Under the pieces are notes generated by a model, which was not told where the DNA came from, made no database searches, and worked only from the letters and a program-made list of their open reading frames with translations. This document shows, one piece after another, positions 25,046-33,357 of a DNA stretch of 64,000 bases (positions within the stretch are counted from its first letter, which is position 1; each line of letters starts with the position of its first letter). The position numbers and the translations under genes were made by a program. This DNA is from Pedobacter hiemivivus. GTDB taxonomy: Bacteria; Bacteroidota; Bacteroidia; Sphingobacteriales; Sphingobacteriaceae. The stretch is taken from the NCBI RefSeq assembly GCF_004331685.1, contig NZ_SJSM01000003.1:248001-312000 (forward strand), read 5' to 3'.

Positions 25046-28000
25046 ATGAATAAGCTATTTAAACTTTTATCCATCATAATTTTTGTTTTTTCGACGTTAT
25101 TCGGTGCAAAAGTCAGAGCCCAACAGTTTCAACATATTAGTTTAAACACATATAGTAACCAGACTGAAATTAAAGCCACAGGCAGTGTAACGCTCACAGA
25201 TGGTTTTTACATCCCGGCAGGAAGCAATGTAAGGATTTTTACAGGAGCTAGCTTTCAGGAATGTGTTGACCTGATTGGCAGTGCGAGTACGACTCAGAAT
25301 TACATCAGCACTAAAGTATTTAAAACAGCAGGTGTAAATGAAGGTAATATCAATCAAACCCGAAGCGTTTGTGCTGTCAATCAAACCATTCAATACATTG
25401 ATGGATTGGGCCGCCCGCTGCAAACTGTTACCGTACAAGGTAGTCCTTCTTTTAAAGATTTGGTACAGCCTGTAGTTTACGATGCTTTTGGTCGTGAACA
25501 ATACAAATACCTGCCTTATACCACCAATGCGGGAGGTTACGGTAGCTTTAGGCCCTCCTCAGTAAGCGAACAGGTCGCCTTTTATAACGCTCCACCTGCA
25601 GGCGTAGCAAGTATCACCAATACGGCTTTTGCCGAAACCCGCTTCGAGGCCTCGCCCTTAAACCGGGTGTTGGAGCAAGGTGCCCCTGGGGTTAACTGGC
25701 AGTTGACTGCTGGTCATACCCAAAAGATAGAATATGGATCAAATAACAGTTCGACGGCTTATAGCAGCACCGGTTTTGCGGTACGGTTATATACGGCTGC
25801 TGCAGTGACTACAGTTGATCATGAGCATGAAAGAGTCCTTTCGGGTACTGGATTTTATAATCCGAATGAGCTTTACCTCAGCATCAGTAAAGATGAGAAT
25901 TGGAAAACAGCAAATGTTAAAGCTGGTACTGTAGAAGAATACAAAGATAAAGAAGGCCGTGTCGTTTTGAAAAGAACTTTCGACCAAACGGGAGCCTTGA
26001 GCACCTATTATGTTTATGATGATCTGGGTAACTTAAGTTTCGTTTTGCCTCCTGGTGCGAATCCGGATGCGGAGGTGGTACCTAATCAAACTGCACTCAA
26101 TGATTATTGTTATCAGTATCGTTATGATGGGCGCAATAGGCTGATCGAAAAAAGGATCCCAGGTAAAGATTGGGAGGAGTTGGTATATAATAAGCTGGAT
26201 CAGGTAGTGCTGAGTCGGGATGGAGTCCAGAAGCTGGGCAATCTATGGTTGTTTACCAAGTATGATGCGTTGGGGAGGGGAGTGATCACGGGTCTTTATG
26301 CCGATGGTAATTCAAGAGCACACCTGCAAGGTATAGTGAATGGCCAGAGTTCTTTTTGGGAAAGTAGAAGTGGCAGCGAAATTGGTTATACCACAGATGC
26401 CTTTCCACAAACTATTACCAATTACCACATTGTCAATTATTACGATGACTATGCTTTTCCGGGCAATACCTTTGGTGCTCCCAATACAGGCTTAGGGCAG
26501 GTTACTGCCGAAAGAACTAAAGGCCTGCTGACCGGTAGTTACGTTTACATTCCGGGTACCACAACAAGATCCCTAAGCGTAAGCTATTATGATGCAGAAG
26601 GAAGGATGATCCAAAGTAAAAGCGAGAACCATTTAGGTGGCAGCGATGTGGTTGATCACAACTATAATTTTGCCGGGGAGCTGATGGCCAGCACTCGTAC
26701 ACATATTGGGAACGGAGCAACTACTACGATTGCTACCCGTTATGAATACGATCATATGGGCAGGAAATTAGCTACTATGGAATCCATCAATGGTGCAGAT
26801 GAGGTTGTGCTGAGCAAACTGACATATAACGAGGTAGGCCAGTTGCTGAGAAAGGATTTGCATAGTATAGACAATGGGACTAGCTTTTTACAGCATACTG
26901 ATTATGCTTATAACGAGCGGGGCTGGTTAAACAAAAGTAGGTCAAATGAGTTCAGCGTTAAGTTGAAATATGATCTTGGTACCACTCCTCAATACAATGG
27001 TAATATTGCCAATCAGGAATGGGGAGCTTCGGATAGTTATCCAAATACTTTTACCTATAGTTATGATCCTTTAAATCGGTTGTTGAATGGTACCAGTACA
27101 GGAACAATATCGCGTAGTGAAGTTTTAACTTATGATGCCATGGGCAATATTGCTACGATGAGCAGGGATGGTGGGGCGACTGCAACCTATGATTATCATG
27201 GTAACCGTTTAAAGCAAATTCTGAATGGTCCATTGGCTACCGGGTTGTATGGATATAATGAAAATGGGAGTGCGACTACTGATGGGAGATTGGGTGTTAG
27301 TTTAAGCTATAATCTGCTAAGCCTTCCGGTAAGTGCGACGGGAACAGGGGTAAATCTGGCTTATACTTATGACGCAATTGGTCGGAAGCTTAAAAAGGTG
27401 AGTAATGGGGTTAATCGTGATTACATCAATGGAATAGAGTACAATGGGAGTGTGATTGATATCATTCATACTGAAGAAGGGGTGGCTAGGAACAGTGGCG
27501 GGGTGTACAGTTATGAATATAACCTGAGGGATCATTTGGGCAATGTTCGTTATACTTTCCATGAGAATCCTGTCACACATTTGTTGGAGGGATTGCAGAG
27601 TGACGATTATTATGCATTTGGGAAAAGATTTGGTGATGGTGGAGTTAATAAATATCTTTATAACGGCAAGGAGTTGCAGGAAGAGCTGGGACAGCTTGAT
27701 TATGGGGCAAGATTCTATGATCCGGTGATAGGCCGCTGGAATACTATAGATCCCTTGGCTGAGTTGGGAAGAAGATACTCTCCATATAACTACGCTTTAA
27801 ATAATCCCATACGAAATATTGATCCTGATGGAATGTGGACTACTGATTCCCATGGGAATCAGTTTTCTGAATCAGCAGAAGATGCTCAGGATATGTTCAG
27901 AGAGTTGGTAGGAGGGTTTGGTGGTCCAGGAGATAAGAATAAGAAAAGTAAGGAGGAGAAAAAGAGCAAGGAAAAGACAAAGGAAGGTGATCACCACCCT

Positions 28001-28471
28001 GTTCCTGCAGAATTTAAAAAGGGACTTCCGGGATTCCCCGGCTCTAAAATGCTACCTAGGCAAGGGGGAGCAAGGACTGCATGGGATTTAGGTAAAACTT
28101 ATGCAGGTGGTAAAAAGGAAGGCGGTAAGAAAGCGGATGAAGAGAATAGGAAAAATAAAATATCTAATGGTTCTTGGGGGGAATGGGACTCTCAACATGG
28201 CGAAATTGAAATCTATAATTCTCAAGGAGAACATCAAGGAGCTAGAGATCCCGAGACAGGAGATGAGATTGAAAACAGTCAGGTTAAAGGTCGAAGGCCT
28301 TCTTATAATAGATTTAGTACAGAAGAGCCGGATGCCGGAAGTACTATAATTCAAAAAGGATTTGAATTTCCAAAGGTTACTTACCCAGCTACAGGTGCGG
28401 CTGCTAGAAATGGGGCTATGGCAACAACATTAATGGTTATAGTATTAATTCTTGCTTTTTCAGGGAACTAG
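25046..28471 (+). CDS. DUF6443-RHS polymorphic toxin with a colicin E3-like rRNase tip (module 2)
   Basis: 1141 aa. Signal peptide to about residue 26 (RAQQ); N-terminal TGSVTLTDGFYIPAGSNV motif; DUF6443 at about 100-260; YD repeats to about 860; core end with [20 protein letters not shown] and DPDGMW at 926-931. The tip matches the cytotoxic domain of colicins E3/E4/E6 and cloacin DF13: HHPVPAEFKKGLPG, then GEWDSQHGEIEIY and GARDPETGDEI. In colicin E3 the catalytic residues are Asp510, His513 and Glu517 of the equivalent motif; here they are Asp1048, His1051 and Glu1055, all present. The predicted action is cleavage of 16S rRNA in the decoding centre. Odd point: about 55 extra residues follow and end in a hydrophobic helix (MATTLMVIVLILAFSGN), absent from colicins. 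A probable immunity gene starts 17 nt later. Confidence 0.9.
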   Translation: MNKLFKLLSIIIFVFSTLFGAKVRAQQFQHISLNTYSNQTEIKATGSVTLTDGFYIPAGSNVRIFTGASFQECVDLIGSASTTQNYISTKVFKTAGVNEGNINQTRSVCAVNQTIQYIDGLGRPLQTVTVQGSPSFKDLVQPVVYDAFGREQYKYLPYTTNAGGYGSFRPSSVSEQVAFYNAPPAGVASITNTAFAETRFEASPLNRVLEQGAPGVNWQLTAGHTQKIEYGSNNSSTAYSSTGFAVRLYTAAAVTTVDHEHERVLSGTGFYNPNELYLSISKDENWKTANVKAGTVEEYKDKEGRVVLKRTFDQTGALSTYYVYDDLGNLSFVLPPGANPDAEVVPNQTALNDYCYQYRYDGRNRLIEKRIPGKDWEELVYNKLDQVVLSRDGVQKLGNLWLFTKYDALGRGVITGLYADGNSRAHLQGIVNGQSSFWESRSGSEIGYTTDAFPQTITNYHIVNYYDDYAFPGNTFGAPNTGLGQVTAERTKGLLTGSYVYIPGTTTRSLSVSYYDAEGRMIQSKSENHLGGSDVVDHNYNFAGELMASTRTHIGNGATTTIATRYEYDHMGRKLATMESINGADEVVLSKLTYNEVGQLLRKDLHSIDNGTSFLQHTDYAYNERGWLNKSRSNEFSVKLKYDLGTTPQYNGNIANQEWGASDSYPNTFTYSYDPLNRLLNGTSTGTISRSEVLTYDAMGNIATMSRDGGATATYDYHGNRLKQILNGPLATGLYGYNENGSATTDGRLGVSLSYNLLSLPVSATGTGVNLAYTYDAIGRKLKKVSNGVNRDYINGIEYNGSVIDIIHTEEGVARNSGGVYSYEYNLRDHLGNVRYTFHENPVTHLLEGLQSDDYYAFGKRFGDGGVNKYLYNGKELQEELGQLDYGARFYDPVIGRWNTIDPLAELGRRYSPYNYALNNPIRNIDPDGMWTTDSHGNQFSESAEDAQDMFRELVGGFGGPGDKNKKSKEEKKSKEKTKEGDHHPVPAEFKKGLPGFPGSKMLPRQGGARTAWDLGKTYAGGKKEGGKKADEENRKNKISNGSWGEWDSQHGEIEIYNSQGEHQGARDPETGDEIENSQVKGRRPSYNRFSTEEPDAGSTIIQKGFEFPKVTYPATGAAARNGAMATTLMVIVLILAFSGN

Positions 28472-28488
28472 TTATTAATTTGAATTTT

Positions 28489-28827
28489 ATGAAAGTGAAA
28501 AAGAAATATTATTATAAGGTTGATTTAGAGGTTGTTCTAAAAGGAACTGATTTTGTTTTTGGATTTATTAATATATCACACATAACTTATCAGAAACTCG
28601 AAGAGCTTTTTAAGGATCAAGTCACCGATGAAAGATTTTTGTTTGATGATTCTATAGGTTATTTAATAAATAAAGAGCTATATAAAAAGCATAAAGACTA
28701 TTTAGATAAGGAAGTTCCTTTTACTTTTGACTTTGATTTATTTGAATATAGTGTTGGATTGAGTAGCGTTGAAGAGTATAAATATCAAAAGGATTATTAT
28801 GAAGAATTACCACCCTTATTTGATTAG
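28489..28827 (+). CDS. Probable immunity protein for the colicin E3-like RHS toxin
   Basis: 112 aa from the ATG at 28489 (a TTG at 28480 would add three residues). The protein is soluble, without signal peptide, very rich in Asp, Glu, Tyr and Phe, and ends with an acidic tail (YYEELPPLFD). Immunity proteins of E3-type colicins are small and acidic because they mask the basic rRNase. The sequence does not look like the cloacin immunity family, so it is a candidate for a different family. It starts 17 nt after the toxin and a hairpin terminator follows at 28879. Assignment from position and charge. Confidence 0.65.
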   Translation: MKVKKKYYYKVDLEVVLKGTDFVFGFINISHITYQKLEELFKDQVTDERFLFDDSIGYLINKELYKKHKDYLDKEVPFTFDFDLFEYSVGLSSVEEYKYQKDYYEELPPLFD

Positions 28828-28878
28828 ATTTTATAAAGTCACATTGGTGGAGTTATAGCCACCCTAAAAATATAATCT

Positions 28879-28912
28879 CAGAGCCTGGTTGTAAACTGGG
28901 CTCTGTTGTTTA
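28879..28912 (+). terminator. Terminator after RHS module 2
   Basis: CAGAGCC (28879-28885) pairs with GGCTCTG (28899-28905), followed by TTGTTTATT. A modest 7-bp stem with a 13-nt loop, located 51 nt after the immunity gene. Confidence 0.55.
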
Positions 28913-29077
28913 TTGATTGTATTCTTTTCTGGTATTGGAATCCCGGATAAAAGCGCCAATGATGGCAATCAGGTGAGACTTGTCATCATCAAAGAGTCCT
29001 TCTATCTGTTGCATCGGCTTAAACATTCTTTTATCAAAGGAAGCGTTGGTGCTTTCTCCTCCCAGATCACAACCTCT
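28910..29077 (-). pseudogene. C-terminal fragment of a second XRE-family regulator
   Basis: On the minus strand the last 45 codons before the stop at 28910 read NASFDKRMFKPMQQIEGLFD, then DDKSHLIAIIGAFIRDSNTR and KEYNQ. This is the tail of a common Bacteroidota XRE regulator type, where a DKxMLKRIQEIExL helix precedes DKxxLFxLIDxFIRDxKTK. The DNA-binding domain is missing; similarity stops near 29077. The placement, antisense and just after an RHS immunity gene, repeats that of the fragment at 11973, though the two fragments are from different XRE subtypes. Confidence 0.65.
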
Positions 29078-29443
29078 GTAAGTGGGAAAACTCATATTAT
29101 ATCTAAGGCTGATAATGCTCTCGCAGATGCAATAGGCTTGGGTACTTATGGGTTGGATCTTGCAGGAGCAGCAGTTCTGTTGTTAGGCGAAAGTCAGACT
29201 GATTCTATTTTAGCTCAAACAGACGGAAGTCAAATAACTGGAAGTATGGGCGCTTCTTTTCAGGCAGCTAAATCTGTTATTGCTTTAGGTGTAGCTATAT
29301 CAACAAAGGCGGAGCCTAGATCATCTGTGTTGCCTTGGTATGGATATAGCCATTTTGTTATCTATTTGAAGAATGGTAAAATTTTTGCGGCAACCAGTTT
29401 GTTGATTACCTATTTAGACCTGCCAATGGAAGAGGAGAAATAG
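29063..29443 (+). pseudogene. Unassigned remnant, possibly the end of an RHS tip
   Basis: The + strand frame ending at 29443 is open from 28913, but its first 50 codons run antisense through the XRE fragment and are probably not real. The last 125 residues are low in charge, rich in Gly, Ala and Leu (ADAIGLGTYGLDLAGAAVLL), and include EPRSSVLPWYGYSHFVIYLK. A truncated toxin tip left by cassette exchange would explain a gene with no start, but there is no DPDG core motif to prove it. It has no recognised family. The segment 29444-29594 shows nothing I can support. Confidence 0.4.
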
Positions 29444-29594
29444 TGATAAAAAAACATTTATGGGTTGGCTAAGATTAGATAAAAACAAAGCCAAGCACTT
29501 GGTCTGCCTATTGTGTAAAGTAAAAGTCGCTGTAATGCAATAATATTGCGCTTAAAGAATTCTTAGATTTCTTTTTGGGGAGCATGGTATTAAG

Positions 29595-29627
29595 GAACTT
29601 AAAGATTATATGGCGATCTTTAAGTTC
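29595..29627 (-). terminator. Hairpin at the 3' end of the YeiH-like gene
   Basis: GAACTTAAAGAT (29595-29606) pairs perfectly over 12 bp with ATCTTTAAGTTC (29616-29627), 9-nt loop. It ends 2 nt from the stop of the minus-strand gene. The T-run is poor, so it may act as an mRNA-stabilising or partial termination structure. Confidence 0.5.
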
Positions 29628-29629
29628 AG

Positions 29630-30577
29630 CTAATTAATCCGGTTCAACACCATAATCGTACAAAGACTAGCAATTGATATCAATATCCATAAGACAGTGC
29701 CCTGAACAAGCGGACTAATACCAACACTTTTAAAGGTTTTAAACGATAAGCCGGAACCGATGAGGAATAAGGTTAAGCTTAGCCCAGCTTTGGCAAAGTC
29801 AACTAAATACGGCCCCGCTTTGGCAACAACTGGTATGTAAGTATTTGCGAGGGTGGCCAGAATAAATAATCCAATAAAATAAGGAACCTGCATTTTAGTT
29901 CTGTCAGTTTTAAAGAAATAAGTAGCTGCAAGGGATACTGGGATGATCCATAATGCTCTCGCCAGTTTTACTGTAGTCGCTATTTGAAGCGCCTGTTCGC
30001 CATATTTACTTGCTGCACCTACAACTGAACTGGTATCGTGGATAGCAATAGCACACCACAGGCCAAATTGAGTTTGTGAAAGGTGAAACAAGTGGCCAAT
30101 CACCGGAAAAAGGAATAGGGCTATGGAGTTGAGAATAAATACCGTTCCTAGCGCAACAGAAATCTGTTTTGGATTGGCTTTCATGACTGGGGAAAGGGCT
30201 GCGATGGCACTTCCACCGCAGATTGCAGTTCCGGCGGAGATTAAAGAAGAAGTTTTAAAGTCTATTTTTAGCAATCTTCCGATGAGGTAGCCAATGGTTA
30301 ATACGCCAAAGATGGAGGCAACGGTAAATAATATACCTTCTTTACCTGCTTCGATAGTGCTAAAGATGTTCATTCCAAAGCCCAGACCTATAACCGAAAT
30401 CTTTAATAAAATATGTGTTGCTTTTTGACTTGCAGCAGCATAGGGGTGCTCCATTACTTGCGCCAGGACCAGTCCCATTAATAGAGCAATAGCTGGGGAG
30501 ATAAATGGGAGCAAGGAAAGTACTGCTGCGGTTATAAAGATGATTTTCTGACTGAGATGTTTTATAGGGTATTCCAT
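29630..30577 (-). CDS. YeiH-family (UPF0324) membrane protein, putative sulfate exporter
   Basis: 315 aa, about ten membrane helices. It carries the family hallmark SAGTAICGGSAIAA (near residue 113) and GLWCAIAIHDTSSVVGAA (near 175), as well as a GLGFGMN motif near 68. Family members are annotated as putative sulfate exporters; experimental proof is thin. Its gene lies 74 nt downstream of a LysR regulator on the same strand, the same partnership as yeiH/yeiE in enterobacteria, which suggests a role in sulfur or sulfite metabolism. The length is normal for the family and no defect is seen. Confidence 0.88.
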   Translation of the reverse strand: MEYPIKHLSQKIIFITAAVLSLLPFISPAIALLMGLVLAQVMEHPYAAASQKATHILLKISVIGLGFGMNIFSTIEAGKEGILFTVASIFGVLTIGYLIGRLLKIDFKTSSLISAGTAICGGSAIAALSPVMKANPKQISVALGTVFILNSIALFLFPVIGHLFHLSQTQFGLWCAIAIHDTSSVVGAASKYGEQALQIATTVKLARALWIIPVSLAATYFFKTDRTKMQVPYFIGLFILATLANTYIPVVAKAGPYLVDFAKAGLSLTLFLIGSGLSFKTFKSVGISPLVQGTVLWILISIASLCTIMVLNRIN

Positions 30578-30651
30578 TCGTATTGCAGATTTAATACCGC
30601 AAAAATACCTTGGTCAGCTGGGGTATTGTTATTCCGAATGTTTATCCGACA

Positions 30652-31548
30652 TTACTTCAAGTTATAATGCAGCCTTGCAAACCGCATCATTTTCTCTGCA
30701 ATGGGGTCTGATTTGCCCTTAAGATGAATGAAATAGAAGTTCCGGGTTATACTGATGTCTTTTATCTCTATGATACGTAACTCTCCACTTAATAGCTCTC
30801 TGCTAATCGCATGGATAGATAAAAAGGCTACTGCTGTAGAGTGTAATAGGTAGGCTTTGATACTTTCGGTGTTGCCTAGCTGGATTTCGACCGGTAGGTC
30901 GGATAAATTTAGGCCCTGAGTTTTTAATGCATGATCAATCACCTGACGTGTTCCAGATCCTTGTTCACGCACAATAAAGTTGTACGAAGGAAGTGCTGAA
31001 GCCTCAATCTCGGTAGTTTTTGCAAGGGGGTGGTCTTTATGACAAACCAATACGATCTCATCTTTGATGAAGTCGGAATAGCTAATCTCCTGATTTTTCG
31101 ACTGCCCTTCTACAATTCCAAGTTCAATCTCTTTGTCGATTAATGCTTTTTCTATTTGTTCTGTATTGCCGGTAATCAGCTTTAATTCAATCTCGGCAAA
31201 TTTCTTTTTAAAGCCAGCTAGAATTGGGGCAATGATATATTGGGATATGGTTGTACTCGCGCCGAGGTGCAACAATCCCTTGTCTTTTTGTTGTAGGGCA
31301 TTCATGTCGAAATCTATAGCCCTATAAATGGCAAAAACGGTTTCTGCATGTTTTAACAATAGGTTTCCTGCCGGGGTAAGCTTGATGGTATTTCCATTAC
31401 GGTCAAATAATTTGCTGTCATATTCCTGTTCTAGCTCATGGATATGCTTCGTAACGGCAGGCTGACTAATGAATAATTCTTCGGCAGCTTTGGTGAAGCT
31501 AAGTCTTTTGGCAACAGTATGAAAAACAGCTAAACGGAAATCGGACAT
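30652..31548 (-). CDS. LysR-family transcriptional regulator (YeiE-like)
   Basis: 298 aa. The N-terminal winged HTH (residues 1-62) shows AVFHTVAKRLSFTKAAEELF, then ISQPAVTKHIHELEQEYDSK and LFDRNGNTIKLTPAG, all standard LysR positions. A linker helix leads to a two-lobed substrate-binding domain (residues 90-295) with GASTTISQYIIAPIL at its start, the form found in the CysB/YeiE-like branch. It is in line with the YeiH-like exporter and probably controls it. The ECF sigma gene is transcribed divergently from 31666, so both promoters lie in 31549-31665. Confidence 0.92.
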   Translation of the reverse strand: MSDFRLAVFHTVAKRLSFTKAAEELFISQPAVTKHIHELEQEYDSKLFDRNGNTIKLTPAGNLLLKHAETVFAIYRAIDFDMNALQQKDKGLLHLGASTTISQYIIAPILAGFKKKFAEIELKLITGNTEQIEKALIDKEIELGIVEGQSKNQEISYSDFIKDEIVLVCHKDHPLAKTTEIEASALPSYNFIVREQGSGTRQVIDHALKTQGLNLSDLPVEIQLGNTESIKAYLLHSTAVAFLSIHAISRELLSGELRIIEIKDISITRNFYFIHLKGKSDPIAEKMMRFARLHYNLK

Positions 31549-31665
31549 GTGGTTTTTCTAGCAAATATGCGAAATTACTAAATCACCACAATTTAAACTC
31601 AAGAGAAATTTTAGCGAATGTGTAATTTCCTAAAGGGTTCTGCGACTTATTGTGCAAATTGAAAA

Positions 31666-32169
31666 ATGATGGAAAAGGTATTCGTCGAAATGATAAACAC
31701 ACATCGCGGAATCATATTCAAGGTATGTAACCTCTATGGCGCAAATCAGGAAGATAAGAACGACCTGTTCCAAGAGATTGTGTTACAGCTTTGGAAAGCA
31801 TTTCCATCCTTCAGATCGGAGTCGAAGCAAAGTACCTGGATGTACCGGGTTGCTTTGAATACTGCAATCACCATTTTTAGAAAAGAAAGTAAAAGGCCTG
31901 AGCGGATGTCATTGTCAGGCGAAGAGTTTCAGATTCCGGATATGAGTACCTTTTCTGATAATGATGAGCAGATATCGATGTTAAATCGTGCTATTTTATG
32001 CCTGACAGAGATAGAAAGGGCAATCATTCTGCTATACCTGGAAGAGAAAAATTACGAAGAAATTAGTGAGATCATTGGGATCAGCAAGAGTAATGTCGGG
32101 GTGCGGATCAATAGGATTAAAATAAAGCTGGAAAAAATAATTAAATCAGATCGTTATGAACTTAGATGA
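31666..32169 (+). CDS. ECF-type RNA polymerase sigma factor
   Basis: 167 aa. Region 2 has NQEDKNDLFQEIVLQLWKAF and STWMYRVALNTAITIFRK (core-binding and -10 recognition). Region 4 has LTEIERAIILLYLEEKNYEE followed by ISEIIGISKSNVGVRINRIK (HTH for -35). Between them is a short, acidic linker. It starts from the first of two adjacent ATGs. The next gene overlaps it by 14 nt and encodes a membrane protein, the usual sigma/anti-sigma order. The regulon cannot be read from this sequence. Confidence 0.95.
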   Translation: MMEKVFVEMINTHRGIIFKVCNLYGANQEDKNDLFQEIVLQLWKAFPSFRSESKQSTWMYRVALNTAITIFRKESKRPERMSLSGEEFQIPDMSTFSDNDEQISMLNRAILCLTEIERAIILLYLEEKNYEEISEIIGISKSNVGVRINRIKIKLEKIIKSDRYELR

Positions 32170-32782
32170 GTTGAAAACAGCATGGCTGGAGTATGACAGT
32201 AGATTACAGGCTACAGAAGAAATTAACCAGAAGGTGATTGCAAGTATGATTAGGGAAAGGTCTGTGTCAAGAATAGCCGGGATTAGCAGGCGGTATACCG
32301 GGATGATATGTCTTTTTTTGTTTTACACCGTATGCCTTGCATTTTGTTTTTTCGGGAATCCATTTGATTATACCTCAAGGGCACAGTACCTGCCACTTGC
32401 AGCTTTAACACTAAGTTGTATCGGGATGGCGATATTTTTGTTCAGAGCACGCCTGTCGCTTAATGAAGTAAGTCTGGACAGGCAAAACCTACAGGAAGCG
32501 TTGTTGCAGATCATTGCCGTTTATGTAAAATACAGAGGGTTTCTTAAATATACGGTCATGGTTACGTTCTTTTCGTCTATACTGCTATCTTTTTCGCGTA
32601 TTATAACCGATATACCTAAGTATGGAGTATGGCCTGCAGTTTTTTCTGTACTGGTTTTCTGTGCCTTGATCGTTTTTTCATTTTATTACGCTGGGAAAAA
32701 GCCGAATTGGCCTAATTTGGGAGAAGAAGAAAAAGGCTTCAGAGCAGATCTTGAGGAATTGAGAGAACTAAATCCTCAATAA
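32156..32782 (+). CDS. Membrane partner of the ECF sigma factor (possible anti-sigma)
   Basis: 208 aa. A cytoplasmic N-terminal 45 residues (MNLDELKTAWLEYDSRLQAT, amphipathic helices) is followed by about four membrane helices (near 48-68, 78-96, 131-150, 158-178) and an acidic cytoplasmic tail ending ELRELNPQ. It overlaps the sigma gene by 14 nt, so translation is coupled. In Bacteroidota, membrane proteins of this type commonly follow ECF genes and hold the sigma factor inactive. It lacks the HxxxCxxC zinc motif of ZAS-type anti-sigma factors and the FecR domain, so the mechanism, if any, is different. Confidence 0.7.
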   Translation: MNLDELKTAWLEYDSRLQATEEINQKVIASMIRERSVSRIAGISRRYTGMICLFLFYTVCLAFCFFGNPFDYTSRAQYLPLAALTLSCIGMAIFLFRARLSLNEVSLDRQNLQEALLQIIAVYVKYRGFLKYTVMVTFFSSILLSFSRIITDIPKYGVWPAVFSVLVFCALIVFSFYYAGKKPNWPNLGEEEKGFRADLEELRELNPQ

Positions 32783-32901
32783 ATGATTGGATTTAGAGGG
32801 CTGGTAATGTAATTTGTGAGTCCTGAATTTCATTATTTAAAAGATTAAAATTAGATTTGGGGGCTGGAGCATTGCATATTAACTAATTTTTTGCCGCCAA
32901 C

Positions 32902-33201
32902 ATGAAACATATTGTTACTCTTTCGTTAGTCTTTTTTAGTCTGACCAACCTTGCAAAGGCTGATCGGGTTGAAGGATTGCGCCTGGTAACGAAGTTTTGT
33001 AACAGTCAGCAGATAGACAAAGATGCAGCATCTGTCAGGTTGAATTTGCCTGATGACCAGAGACATCCTTTCTTTTTGTCTGCCAGTGAATTGACCTCAA
33101 TAGGTTTGTTACCTGAGAAAAAGATTGAAAAACAAAGGATCAATAATTATGTTATAGTCGATCTGACGATAAAAGAGCAGACTAAAAATAACAGTCCCTA
33201 A
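32902..33201 (+). CDS. Small secreted protein of unknown function
   Basis: 99 aa, with a signal peptide of about 20 residues (MKHIVTLSLVFFSLTNLAKA). The mature part of 79 residues has no cysteine apart from one and no motif I recognise (RVEGLRLVTKFCNSQQIDKD, RHPFFLSASELTSIGLLPEK). It lies 119 nt after the sigma-factor partner with its own upstream space, so it may be a separate unit. Codon use appears like its neighbours. Gene likely real because of the clean signal peptide; role unknown. Confidence 0.6.
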   Translation: MKHIVTLSLVFFSLTNLAKADRVEGLRLVTKFCNSQQIDKDAASVRLNLPDDQRHPFFLSASELTSIGLLPEKKIEKQRINNYVIVDLTIKEQTKNNSP

Positions 33202-33291
33202 CCCACTCCCTCTTAAATAAAATACGGGCTAACCGCCCCAAGTATAGTGTATGCTGTACTTTTCGTACCCTGCAACTGACATTGTGGCTCA

Positions 33292-33322
33292 TTTGGCTAC
33301 ATGGCTTGGTTGTTGTAATTTG
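33292..33322 (+). promoter_or_regulatory. Possible Bacteroidota-type promoter for secA
   Basis: TTTG at 33292-33295 and TAATTTG at 33316-33322 lie 20 bp apart, close to the TTTG/TAnnTTTG consensus of the primary sigma factor in Bacteroidota (the second box is one base short). It precedes the secA start by 35 nt. Read by eye only. Confidence 0.35.
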
Positions 33323-33357
33323 ATCATTTTAAAAGAAATATAAACACAAAACATAAT

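Noticed and set aside
28913..29062. First 50 codons of the + strand open frame after RHS module 2
   Set aside because: They are antisense to a clear XRE-regulator fragment, so the opposite strand explains the sequence better.
29460..29543. Short + strand ORF of 27 codons (starts MGWLRLDKNK)
   Set aside because: Too short, no family, next to scar DNA; not supportable as a gene.
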